Assembly: GCA_003220855.1 (NCBI GenBank)
Contig: QHTP01000261.1
Location: forward strand, 1 to 6,697
Reading direction: 5' to 3'
Source: Gemmatimonadota bacterium
Lineage (GTDB): Bacteria > Gemmatimonadota > Gemmatimonadetes > Gemmatimonadales > GWC2-71-9
Length of the DNA stretch: 6,697 bases
The notes beneath the pieces are model-generated. The model searched no databases. It saw only the letters and a list, made by a program, of their open reading frames with translations, and had not been told where the DNA came from. Positions 1 to 5,846 of the stretch are shown one piece after another (within the stretch, counting starts at the first letter, position 1; the number at the start of each line of letters is the position of its first letter). Both the position numbers and the translations under genes were made by a program.

Positions 1-255
1 CTTGTCCGCCGTCGCCTGCCACGTCAGACCGCCGTCGGTGGTCTTCCAGACGCCGCCCCCCGTCGCCCCCATGTAGTAGACGCGCGGCTGGTCGAGCACG
101 CCGGCGACGGCCGTCACACGCCCTCCCCGGAATGGACCCACCAGCCGCCAGGCGAGCGCGCGGAACAGGCTGGTGTCGTACCGGGCGGGCGTCTGGGCCG
201 AGAGCGACACGGGGAGGATCAGGGCGAGGAGCGCAAAACGCGCGAGTCTGGGCAT
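1..255 (-). CDS. VPS10/BNR beta-propeller exported protein, N-terminal 85 residues (partial)
   Basis: This is the beginning of a secreted beta-propeller protein of the sortilin/VPS10-like, BNR (Asp-box) superfamily; its C-terminal part lies beyond the left edge. The ATG at 255-253 is followed by a signal peptide (MPRLARFALLALILPVSLSA, residues 1-20) with predicted cleavage before Q21. Then come a GPFRGGRVTAVAGV strand and a first Asp-box, KTTDGGLTW (residues 71-79). The same order opens the complete 1112-residue protein at 5737-2399, so the two are paralogues. The ribosome binding site is weak: GAGG about 3 nt before the ATG. The gene begins 61 bp after the stop of the M15-like gene on the same strand and is probably the third gene of that operon. 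Such proteins are often annotated as 'glycosyl hydrolase' or 'photosystem II stability factor-like'; neither activity can be inferred here. The family call is firm, the function is unknown. Confidence 0.88.
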   Translation of the reverse strand, partial: MPRLARFALLALILPVSLSAQTPARYDTSLFRALAWRLVGPFRGGRVTAVAGVLDQPRVYYMGATGGGVWKTTDGGLTWQATADK

Positions 256-316
256 GGGCCTCGGGCTCGTTACGGGAGCGCGGCAAGAGTGCGGGTCGCC
301 GGGAAACTACCGCTCC

Positions 317-1042
317 TCAACGCACCGGCAACTCGACGTGCAGGTGGTCGGCGGTGCCCACGTGACGCAGCGTCGCAAACCCCATACTCCAGAAGTACGC
401 CTGGACCAGCCGGTTCTTCACGAAGCTGCGGCCGGTGGTGCGCAGGTCCACGGCGTGCGCGTAGCCGTCCGGTTGGATGTAGTGCAACGAGCCGTCGTTC
501 CCGGGGAGCCCCATGGTTCGATAGTCCGCCCGGCGGCGGATAAGGTCCGTCACCACCAGATCGCGGTCGACCAGAATGACGGTCGACAGCGCCACGCGGA
601 GCAGCGGGTGCAGCGACGCATAGTAGGCCCGCACCTGGGGCGACTTGACGTTGCCGGCCGAGACGTAGACCAGCGCGTAGGCGCTGTACGCGACCACGAG
701 CGGCAGCGCCAGCCGCCGCGCCACGAGCGCGAGGCGGACGCGACCCGTGAAGCGATGCCACGCCCACGCCGCGTATGCCGTGACGACGACGGTGGTGCAT
801 GCCACGCCACCGGCGAGCGCGAGGGTCGTGGGATAGCCTCCGCGCTCGTACAGCACGACCGCCACCTTGACGAGGGCGAGGAACGGTAGCGACGCCACCA
901 GCAGGGCCCATGCGGCAAGGCGCGTCACCTGGAGGAGCCACGCCCTCCACGGTCTCCCGCCCCGCGTTGCAGCGTCCCCGGGCTTGCCGGCGATCCGCTC
1001 CCACTGGTGGAGCGCGCTCGATTCGACGCGTTGCAGTGTCAC
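317..1042 (-). CDS. Three-helix membrane protein with C-terminal M15-like (Hedgehog/DD-peptidase fold) domain
   Basis: A 241-residue protein with a GTG start, chosen because AAGGTGG lies just upstream and overlaps the TAA of the preceding gene. Three hydrophobic stretches, about residues 37-64, 71-95 and 111-129, are likely membrane helices. The C-terminal 60 or so residues look like a zinc peptidase of the M15/Hedgehog-DDP fold: GSLHY (H187), HAVDLRT (D199) and DHLHVELP (D232, H235) match the H...D...DxxH arrangement in which H, D and the last H bind zinc and the DxxH aspartate is catalytic. Enzymes of this group cut peptidoglycan stem peptides or related D-amino-acid peptides. One oddity is that H187 and D199 are 12 apart rather than the usual 7, implying a short loop insertion; D192 sits where the canonical His would be. 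The gene lies 8 bp after the TonB-C gene and 61 bp before a VPS10 gene. Coding in this frame is supported by the helices and the motif. The peptidase call is moderate. Confidence 0.62.
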   Translation of the reverse strand: MTLQRVESSALHQWERIAGKPGDAATRGGRPWRAWLLQVTRLAAWALLVASLPFLALVKVAVVLYERGGYPTTLALAGGVACTTVVVTAYAAWAWHRFTGRVRLALVARRLALPLVVAYSAYALVYVSAGNVKSPQVRAYYASLHPLLRVALSTVILVDRDLVVTDLIRRRADYRTMGLPGNDGSLHYIQPDGYAHAVDLRTTGRSFVKNRLVQAYFWSMGFATLRHVGTADHLHVELPVR

Positions 1043-1053
1043 GGGCCACCTTA
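1043..1053 (-). promoter_or_regulatory. Ribosome binding site overlapping upstream stop codon
   Basis: Read on the minus strand, TAAGGTGGCCC precedes the GTG at 1042. The TAA ends the TonB-C gene, and its AA forms part of the Shine-Dalgarno-like AAGGTGG. This supports the GTG start of the M15-like gene and suggests translational coupling of the two genes. Confidence 0.55.
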
Positions 1054-1464
1054 CGGGCTGCCCGGCCCGTGGGTTGCGCGCACGACGCCGAAGTCCACCG
1101 GCATCGTCACCACCTTCCCGACCGCTGTGCGACCCACCCGGGCTGGCGCGAAGCGACAGCCGGCAGCCATGGCGATCGCGGCCTGAGAGAGCCCGGGGTG
1201 AGGGGTCTCCCGGACCACGATGCGGTCGCGCGGCACGCGCCCCAGGGTATCCACGACCACCTCAAGCACCACGTGCCCGCCGATGGCGCGACGCTTGAGC
1301 GAGTCGGGATACTGGGTCGCGGGACACGACAAGAGCCGGGGCGCGTGATACTCCAGGCGCCGCCGCGGGACGGACTCGAGCGGCGTCACCACCGTGATTT
1401 GAGCAGCGAGCCGGACGGCGCCCGCGGTCGCGAGCGCGAGGCTCAAGAGCACGCTTGTGTGCAT
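1051..1464 (-). CDS. Exported TonB C-terminal-domain protein
   Basis: A 137-residue protein. An upstream in-frame ATG at 1479 exists, but the one at 1464 has a clear GGGAGG six bases before it and starts directly at a signal peptide, so it is preferred. Residues 1-21 (ending VRLAA) form the signal peptide, with predicted cleavage before Q22. The rest matches the TonB C-terminal fold (energy-transducer type): YPDSLKRRAIGGHVVLEVVV, then DTLGRV, then a helix with SQAAIAMAAGCRFAPA, then a final strand VTMPVDFGV. True TonB carries an uncleaved N-terminal membrane anchor and a Pro-rich spacer and moves energy from ExbBD to outer-membrane receptors. Both anchor and spacer are missing, and no exbB or exbD is nearby, so this is probably a free periplasmic stand-alone domain of unknown partner. 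It is the likely first gene of a leftward operon with the M15-like and VPS10 genes. Confidence 0.85.
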   Translation of the reverse strand: MHTSVLLSLALATAGAVRLAAQITVVTPLESVPRRRLEYHAPRLLSCPATQYPDSLKRRAIGGHVVLEVVVDTLGRVPRDRIVVRETPHPGLSQAAIAMAAGCRFAPARVGRTAVGKVVTMPVDFGVVRATHGPGSP

Positions 1465-1470
1465 GTCGAC

Positions 1471-1476
1471 CTCCCT
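1471..1476 (-). promoter_or_regulatory. Ribosome binding site of the TonB-C gene
   Basis: On the minus strand this reads GGGAGG, six bases before the ATG at 1464. It decides that start over the in-frame ATG five codons upstream, which would place the motif inside the coding region. Confidence 0.7.
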
Positions 1477-1481
1477 CACAC

Positions 1482-1511
1482 GTCTCTCAGGGGACCCTAC
1501 TCCCCGGAGAC
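1482..1511 (+). promoter_or_regulatory. Nested inverted repeat covering the DUF4349 ribosome binding site
   Basis: Outer arms GTCTCT (1482-1487) and GGAGAC (1506-1511) pair with one G-U. Inner arms GGGGA (1490-1494) and TCCCC (1501-1505) pair perfectly around the loop CCCTAC, leaving CA at 1488-1489 as a bulge. The 3' outer arm contains the GGAGA Shine-Dalgarno sequence. In RNA this could hide the ribosome binding site; in DNA it could be an operator for the divergent pair. Confidence 0.45.
1506..1510 (+). promoter_or_regulatory. Ribosome binding site of the DUF4349 gene
   Basis: GGAGA lies seven bases before the ATG at 1518. It supports this start over upstream in-frame codons, and the lipoprotein signal peptide begins exactly here. 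Confidence 0.7.
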
Positions 1512-1517
1512 ACGATC

Positions 1518-2402
1518 ATGCGAACCAGGCTCCTCGCAGCCGTCGCCCTGGCCGCCGTGGCCGCGTGCCGCAACGCCGCGCGATCCGAGCGCCCGGCATA
1601 CTTGAAGGGCCCGGCAGCCGACAGCCCGGCCCCCGTCGCACGTGCGGACTTCGTGGCCCGGGCGCCCGCACTCATGGCCGCGCGCGAGCGCGTGGCGGCG
1701 CCAGGAGACGCCGTGCTGTTCCCGCGCGCGAGCGTTGCCGCCAGTATGGTGATTCGCACCGGCCAGGCGAGCATCGAGGTGGACTCGCTCGAGCGGGCGG
1801 TCTCCCAGGTGCGCCTGCTCGCCGGCCGCATCGGCGGCTACATCGCCAATACGACGATGCAGACCGGCCGTGGACAGCTTCGGTCGGCCAGCCTGGAGGT
1901 GAAGGTCCCGGCGGAGCGGTTCGACGAGGGGCTCGCGGGGCTCGCCCCGATCGGCAAGCTCGAATCTGTGAACGTCAACGCCGAAGACGTGGGCGAGGAG
2001 TTCACGGATGTGACCGCCCGGATGGGAAACGCCCGCCGGCTCGAGTCGCGCCTGATCGACCTGCTCGCCACCCGCACCGGCAAGCTCAAGGACGTGCTCG
2101 ACGTGGAGCAGGAGCTGGCGCGGGTGCGTGAAGAGATCGACCGCTACGAGGGGCGGCTGCGCTACCTGCGCGCCCACACCGCGCTCAGCACGTTCACCAT
2201 CTACGTCCACGAACCCCTCCCGGTCGTGGGGCGCGCCGGATCGAGCGTGATGGGCGAGGCGTTCAAGCAGGCGTGGCGCAACTTCGTTGATCTCGTCGCG
2301 CTGTGCGTCCGCTCGCTCGGCGTCGTGCTACCGCTCGGCGTGGTCGCCTTCGCCGCATGGATCGCTGTGAAGCGCCGGCGCAGGGTGCGCGTGCCGGCCT
2401 AG
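1518..2402 (+). CDS. DUF4349 family lipoprotein with C-terminal membrane anchor
   Basis: A 294-residue envelope protein of the DUF4349 family, whose biochemical role is not established. It opens with a lipoprotein signal peptide, lipobox VAAC with the modified cysteine at C17, followed by Arg rather than a retention Asp. A disordered Ala/Pro-rich linker runs to about residue 75. The DUF4349 core spans about 77-231: IRTGQASIEV, GGYIANTTMQ, SASLEVKVPAERF, a VNAEDVGEEFTDVTARM strand-turn, then a charged helix pair (about 167-215, probable coiled coil) and STFTIYVHEP. A membrane helix follows (about 264-284), ending with the cytoplasmic basic tail KRRRRVR. The protein would therefore be held at the inner membrane by its C-terminal helix, with lipidation at the other end. 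It is divergent from the TonB-C operon and converges on the large VPS10 gene, whose stop codon overlaps its own. Confidence 0.9.
   Translation: MRTRLLAAVALAAVAACRNAARSERPAYLKGPAADSPAPVARADFVARAPALMAARERVAAPGDAVLFPRASVAASMVIRTGQASIEVDSLERAVSQVRLLAGRIGGYIANTTMQTGRGQLRSASLEVKVPAERFDEGLAGLAPIGKLESVNVNAEDVGEEFTDVTARMGNARRLESRLIDLLATRTGKLKDVLDVEQELARVREEIDRYEGRLRYLRAHTALSTFTIYVHEPLPVVGRAGSSVMGEAFKQAWRNFVDLVALCVRSLGVVLPLGVVAFAAWIAVKRRRRVRVPA
2399..2402. other. CTAG shared by two convergent stop codons
   Basis: The palindrome CTAG supplies TAG to the plus-strand DUF4349 gene (2400-2402) and TAG to the minus-strand VPS10 gene (2401-2399). The genes overlap by 4 bp, so no separate terminator can lie between them. 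Confidence 0.9.
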
Positions 2403-5400
2403 CGCGACACGACTTTGACCTCCTTCACCTCGATCGGCTCGCCTGCGACCAGGATCGGCGCCCGGCGCTCCTCGGCCGTCTTGTTGAACCCGGCGACGTC
2501 GGTGCGGATCAGGTCGTTGAACTTCGCGAGATAGCCGTCCAAGACGGCACGCAGCTCCTTGAAGCGCGCCGCCACGACGTCGCTGGGGGGCTGCGCGTAC
2601 GCGAACGCGAGTCCGAAACCGAGGCCCTGCAGCCGATCCTGAAAGCGGTTCAAGTAGTGGATGTCGTCCTGCCCGGCGTCACGCTGCACGTCGGAGTTGT
2701 ACAGGCTGTCCTTGAGCTCCTTGAGCTTGCGGCCGAGGTCGCGCCCCTGGCGCGCCACCGGACCGGCGGCGGCGCTGTCGCCGCCGGCGTTGTCACGCAG
2801 CGCCTGCTGTGTGTTCTTGAGCTGTGTTTCGAGGCTCACGATGCGATTGAGCATCGTGTTGAGCGCAGACAGCGCGTTACGCCATTCGAGTCCGGCGCGC
2901 ACCTGTGCCGCGAACCGGGCGGCATCGCCCCCCAGCAGCGGGTCGGGCTCTACCGTGACCGTCTTCGTCTCCGTGCGGCCGGCCGCCGTGAGCGCGACGG
3001 TGTAGGTGCCGGGAATGGCGCGCGGCCCACCCACGTTGCGGAACGGGTTCTCTTCGTCTTCGGCCGAGGGCGGCCGCTCGAAGTTGAGCCGGGTCGGACC
3101 GGCGTACCGCAGGCTCCACACATAGCGGTTCACGCCCTGCTTCCCGGGCCCACTCGAGTCGACGAGCACCGTGTCGCCGCGGCTGTCGGTGATCGTGGCG
3201 ATCACCCGGCCCCGGCGGGAGCGCTGCCCGCGCGCCTGCTCGCCCTCGCCCGACGAGCCGCTCGTTCCCGTGTCGAGGGCCGTCTTGAGGTAGTAGTCGA
3301 TCACCGCGCCCGCAGGGGCGTTGGGGGTCGTAAACCGCGTCGGCGCGACGCCCGGGCGCCGCGGCCGCACCCGGATTTGCGCCGGCAGGGTCGAAAAGAC
3401 GTGCAGGTCGGAGGAGAGGACCTCGGGCGTCAGCTCCTCCAACGCCGTGATGTTGTCGAGGACGAACAGCCCACGACCGTGCGTGGCAATGACCAGATCG
3501 TGCGATCGCTTCACGAACTGCACGTCGTAGACCGGTGCGGTGGGGAAGTCGGCTTTGAGAGGCTTCCAGCTCTCACCGCCGTCGCGCGAATACCACAGGG
3601 CCGCGTCGCTGCCGAGCACAAGGAAACCGCGCAGGTTGGGATTCTCGCGTACCACGTGCACCGGCACGTCCTGCGGCAGGCCCTTGCCGATGTCGGTCCA
3701 CGTCTTGCCGTAGTCGGCCGTCTTGTAGACGTAGGGACGCGGGTCGTCGAGCTCGTGGCGATCGACTGTGAGGTACGCCGTGCCCGCATCGAACGGCGAG
3801 ATGCCGATCTGGTACACCCGTCCCTCGGCGTCCTTGGCGAGTCCCGGGAAGTGGCCCGACACGTCGCTCCAGGTCTTGCCGCCGTCGCGCGTCACCTGCG
3901 CGAGGCCGTCATCGGTGCCGACCCAGATTACGCTCGAATCGGTGGGGGCGAGGTTCACCGTGAGGATCGTGTTGTACGTCTCGGCGCCGGAGATGTCGTA
4001 CTCGACCGGGCCGCCGCTCGTCACCTGCTTCGACTTGTCGTTACGCGTGAGATCGGGACTGACCGCCGTCCAATGCTCGCCCCCGTCGGCGCTCTTGAAC
4101 ACGACGTTGGCGCCCAGGTACACAGTGTTCGCGTCGCGCGGCGACACGGCGATGGGTGACGTCCAGTTGAAGCGGTACTTCAGGTTGGCCGGCTTCATCT
4201 CGTTCACGCTCGAGAGATAGGGCCGAATCGAGCGGGTCAGCCCCGTCTTGAGATCGACGCGCGTGATGTTGCCGTTCTGCGAATCCACGTAGAGAATCGA
4301 GGAGTCGCCCGGCGCGGGCACCGCGTACTCGCCGTCGCCCCCCGTGACGGTAAACCACTCGGAGCCGTTCAATCCCGCGCCTCCCGCACCTCCCCCACCT
4401 CCCCCACCTCCTACGTTGCTCGACGGCCCGCACCACGCGTTGTTGTCCTGCAGCCCGCCGCACAGCATGTAGGGAGTGTTGTTGTCGGCCGCCACCATAT
4501 AGAACTGCTCGATCGGGAGGTTGTTCAAGTAGCGCCAGCTCTTGGCACCGGTCTCCGTCACGTAAACGCCCCCGTCGTTCCCCTGGATCATGCGGTCCGG
4601 GTTCTGGGGATCGATCCACAGCGCGTGGTGATCAACGTGCACGCCCCGGTCGATCGGCGTCGTCGTCTTGCCGCCGTCGTCCGAGCGCAGCAGCAGGTAG
4701 GACGAGAAGAACAGCTTGCGGTCGTCCGCGGGCGACACATGCAGCAGCGAAAAGTAGAACGGCCGGGCGGAGAGGCCGTGGAAGTCGGAGACCTTGGTCC
4801 AGTGGTCCCCCTGGTCTTTCGAATCCCACAACATCCCCTGCGTCGTCTCGATCAGCGCGTACACGTGGCTTGGGTTCGTGGGCCCGACGGCGATGGCGAT
4901 GCGACCCAGCAGGCCGGTGGGCAGGCCGTCCTTGAGCCGCTCCCACGTGAGGCCGCCGTCCTTGGAGCGATAGATGCCGCTCGCCGCCCCACCCGACACG
5001 AGCTCCCACGGATGACGCATGAACTGCCACAGCGCGGCGAACAGCAGCCGCGGGTTGCCTGGCACCATGACCAGATCTGCCGCGCCGGTCGTGTCGTTCA
5101 CGAACAGCACCTTGTGCCAGGTCTTGCCGCCGTCCGCCGTGCGAAACACGCCGCGCTCCACGTTGGGCGCCCACGCGTGGCCCAGCGCCGCCACGAACAC
5201 CACGTCGGGGTCGGCGGGATCGATCACAATCCGGGTGACCTGCCCGACGTCGCCGAGACCCATGAACTGCCAGCTCTTGCCCGCGTCGGGCGACATGAAG
5301 ACGCCGCGGCCGTCCACCACGTCGTTGCGCGGATTCCCTTCGCCCGTCCCCACCCACACGACGTTGGGGTTCGAAGGCGCGAGGGCCACGGCGCCAATCG

Positions 5401-5737
5401 ACGCCGTCGGCTGGTCTTTGAACACGGCCTCCCAGGAGTCGCCGCCGTCCGTCGTCTTCCACACGCCGCCTGCGGCGGCCCCGACGTAATACGTGCTCCG
5501 GTCACCGGGCACCCCGACCACGGCCGCTACGCGACCACCGCCCACCGAGGGCCCCAGGTTGCGGAACTTGACATTGTTGAGGGAGTCCGCTCCCGCCGTC
5601 ACGGCTGCCGCGGACGTGGGTGCGGGAACGGGTCGCTGTTTCGCCCTGCCGCGACCTTGCGCCGGAGCGGCAAGGGCGAGCGTCGCCCACAAGAGCGTGC
5701 TGCAGAGACTGGCTTGACGGAGAGCCATGCGGCGCAT
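2399..5737 (-). CDS. Large exported VPS10/BNR (Asp-box) beta-propeller protein
   Basis: An 1112-residue protein. The start at 5737 is chosen over an in-frame ATG at 5785 because GAAGGAG lies 8 nt upstream and the signal peptide begins here; cleavage is predicted after ALAAPA, before Q27. Residues about 55-760 are beta-propeller blades with eleven Asp-boxes or remnants, for example KTTDGGDSW (94-102), RTADGGKTW (199-207), RSKDGGLTW (257-265), KSADGGEHW (548-556), KTADYGKTW (672-680) and YSRDGGESW (716-724). Box six (RSDDGGKTTT) has lost its Trp and box seven (ETGAKSW) its Asp. A conserved-looking core has HVDHHALWID (367-376), GNDGG (386-390) and GGLQDNNAW (428-436 region), with the only two mature cysteines, C426 and C436. 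A Gly-rich loop lies at 443-455. After a charged linker (about 825-845) come a beta-sandwich-like part ending PGTYTVALTAAG (about 845-932) and a helical tail (940-1095) with probable coiled coil. The length allows two propellers. Ligand or activity is unknown. Confidence 0.9.
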   Translation of the reverse strand: MRRMALRQASLCSTLLWATLALAAPAQGRGRAKQRPVPAPTSAAAVTAGADSLNNVKFRNLGPSVGGGRVAAVVGVPGDRSTYYVGAAAGGVWKTTDGGDSWEAVFKDQPTASIGAVALAPSNPNVVWVGTGEGNPRNDVVDGRGVFMSPDAGKSWQFMGLGDVGQVTRIVIDPADPDVVFVAALGHAWAPNVERGVFRTADGGKTWHKVLFVNDTTGAADLVMVPGNPRLLFAALWQFMRHPWELVSGGAASGIYRSKDGGLTWERLKDGLPTGLLGRIAIAVGPTNPSHVYALIETTQGMLWDSKDQGDHWTKVSDFHGLSARPFYFSLLHVSPADDRKLFFSSYLLLRSDDGGKTTTPIDRGVHVDHHALWIDPQNPDRMIQGNDGGVYVTETGAKSWRYLNNLPIEQFYMVAADNNTPYMLCGGLQDNNAWCGPSSNVGGGGGGGGAGGAGLNGSEWFTVTGGDGEYAVPAPGDSSILYVDSQNGNITRVDLKTGLTRSIRPYLSSVNEMKPANLKYRFNWTSPIAVSPRDANTVYLGANVVFKSADGGEHWTAVSPDLTRNDKSKQVTSGGPVEYDISGAETYNTILTVNLAPTDSSVIWVGTDDGLAQVTRDGGKTWSDVSGHFPGLAKDAEGRVYQIGISPFDAGTAYLTVDRHELDDPRPYVYKTADYGKTWTDIGKGLPQDVPVHVVRENPNLRGFLVLGSDAALWYSRDGGESWKPLKADFPTAPVYDVQFVKRSHDLVIATHGRGLFVLDNITALEELTPEVLSSDLHVFSTLPAQIRVRPRRPGVAPTRFTTPNAPAGAVIDYYLKTALDTGTSGSSGEGEQARGQRSRRGRVIATITDSRGDTVLVDSSGPGKQGVNRYVWSLRYAGPTRLNFERPPSAEDEENPFRNVGGPRAIPGTYTVALTAAGRTETKTVTVEPDPLLGGDAARFAAQVRAGLEWRNALSALNTMLNRIVSLETQLKNTQQALRDNAGGDSAAAGPVARQGRDLGRKLKELKDSLYNSDVQRDAGQDDIHYLNRFQDRLQGLGFGLAFAYAQPPSDVVAARFKELRAVLDGYLAKFNDLIRTDVAGFNKTAEERRAPILVAGEPIEVKEVKVVSR
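4380..4412 (-). repeat. 9-bp tandem repeat encoding a poly-glycine loop
   Basis: Three tandem copies of a 9-bp unit and a partial fourth (plus-strand cctcccgca, cctccccca, cctccccca, cctcct). On the coding strand they read as GGA-GGT-GGG codons and give eight Gly in a row, then AGGAG, at residues 443-455 of the VPS10 protein. The pure codon repeat suggests slippage expansion in a surface loop. Confidence 0.85.
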
Positions 5738-5745
5738 CGGACGAA

Positions 5746-5752
5746 CTCCTTC
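5746..5752 (-). promoter_or_regulatory. Ribosome binding site of the large VPS10 gene
   Basis: GAAGGAG on the minus strand, eight bases before the ATG at 5737. It is the strongest Shine-Dalgarno match in the window and decides this start over the in-frame ATG at 5785. Confidence 0.8.
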
Positions 5753-5806
5753 GGTGGGTCCCGGAGGGATACGATCACGCGACAAGCGACGTTGGACGTG
5801 CGAGCT

Positions 5807-5835
5807 GATTTACCGGCGCCCGCGCGGCGCGTCAA
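5807..5835 (-). promoter_or_regulatory. Candidate promoter for the VPS10 gene
   Basis: On the minus strand TTGACG (5835-5830, one mismatch to the sigma-70 -35 consensus) is followed after 17 bp by TAAATC (5812-5807), a weak -10. Transcription would begin near 5800, giving a leader of about 62 nt. Spacing is ideal but the -10 is poor, so this is a candidate only. Confidence 0.35.
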
Positions 5836-5840
5836 CCGTG

Positions 5841-5846
5841 TATGAT
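5841..5846 (+). promoter_or_regulatory. Candidate -10 element of htrA (leaderless arrangement)
   Basis: TATGAT differs from TATAAT by one base and ends nine bases before the ATG at 5856. Transcription would start at about 5853-5856, leaving a leader of 0-3 nt. No -35 is visible at 16-18 bp, and there is no Shine-Dalgarno sequence before the ATG, which fits a leaderless mRNA. Confidence 0.4.

Larger units (their letters stand above)
1465..1517. promoter_or_regulatory. Divergent intergenic region between TonB-C and DUF4349 genes
   Basis: Only 53 bp separate the two divergent start codons, so control elements for both directions must overlap each other or the genes. On the minus strand TAGGGT (1499-1494) could be a -10 element giving a roughly 23-nt leader for the TonB-C gene, but no good -35 accompanies it. 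No convincing plus-strand promoter is visible. The region also holds both ribosome binding sites and a nested inverted repeat. Confidence 0.4.

Noticed and set aside
275..316. Possible terminator between the M15-like and partial VPS10 genes
   Set aside because: GGAGCG and CGCTCC pair but with a 30-nt loop and no T-tract; more consistent with read-through in an operon.
173..889. A 238-codon plus-strand frame
   Set aside because: It is a shadow crossing both the partial VPS10 start and the M15-like gene, rich in Arg, His and Gln, with no start signal or domain.
270..1049. A 259-codon minus-strand frame overlapping the M15-like gene
   Set aside because: Its product is Arg/Gly/Ala-rich with no hydrophobic pattern, whereas the neighbouring frame encodes three membrane helices and a zinc-peptidase motif.
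1497..2210. A 237-codon minus-strand frame
   Set aside because: It is antisense to the well-supported DUF4349 lipoprotein gene and has no recognisable domain.
2303..4159. A 618-codon open frame on the plus strand
   Set aside because: It is antisense and codon-aligned to the VPS10 gene. It stays open because TTA, CTA and TCA are rare in the GC-rich coding strand, and it ends exactly where that gene uses a TCA serine codon. Its product is low-complexity and Arg/Val-rich, with no domain.
4625..5845. A 406-codon open frame on the plus strand
   Set aside because: It lies in the same antisense frame and has the same cause. It runs through the divergent intergenic region and has no ribosome binding site or recognisable domain.
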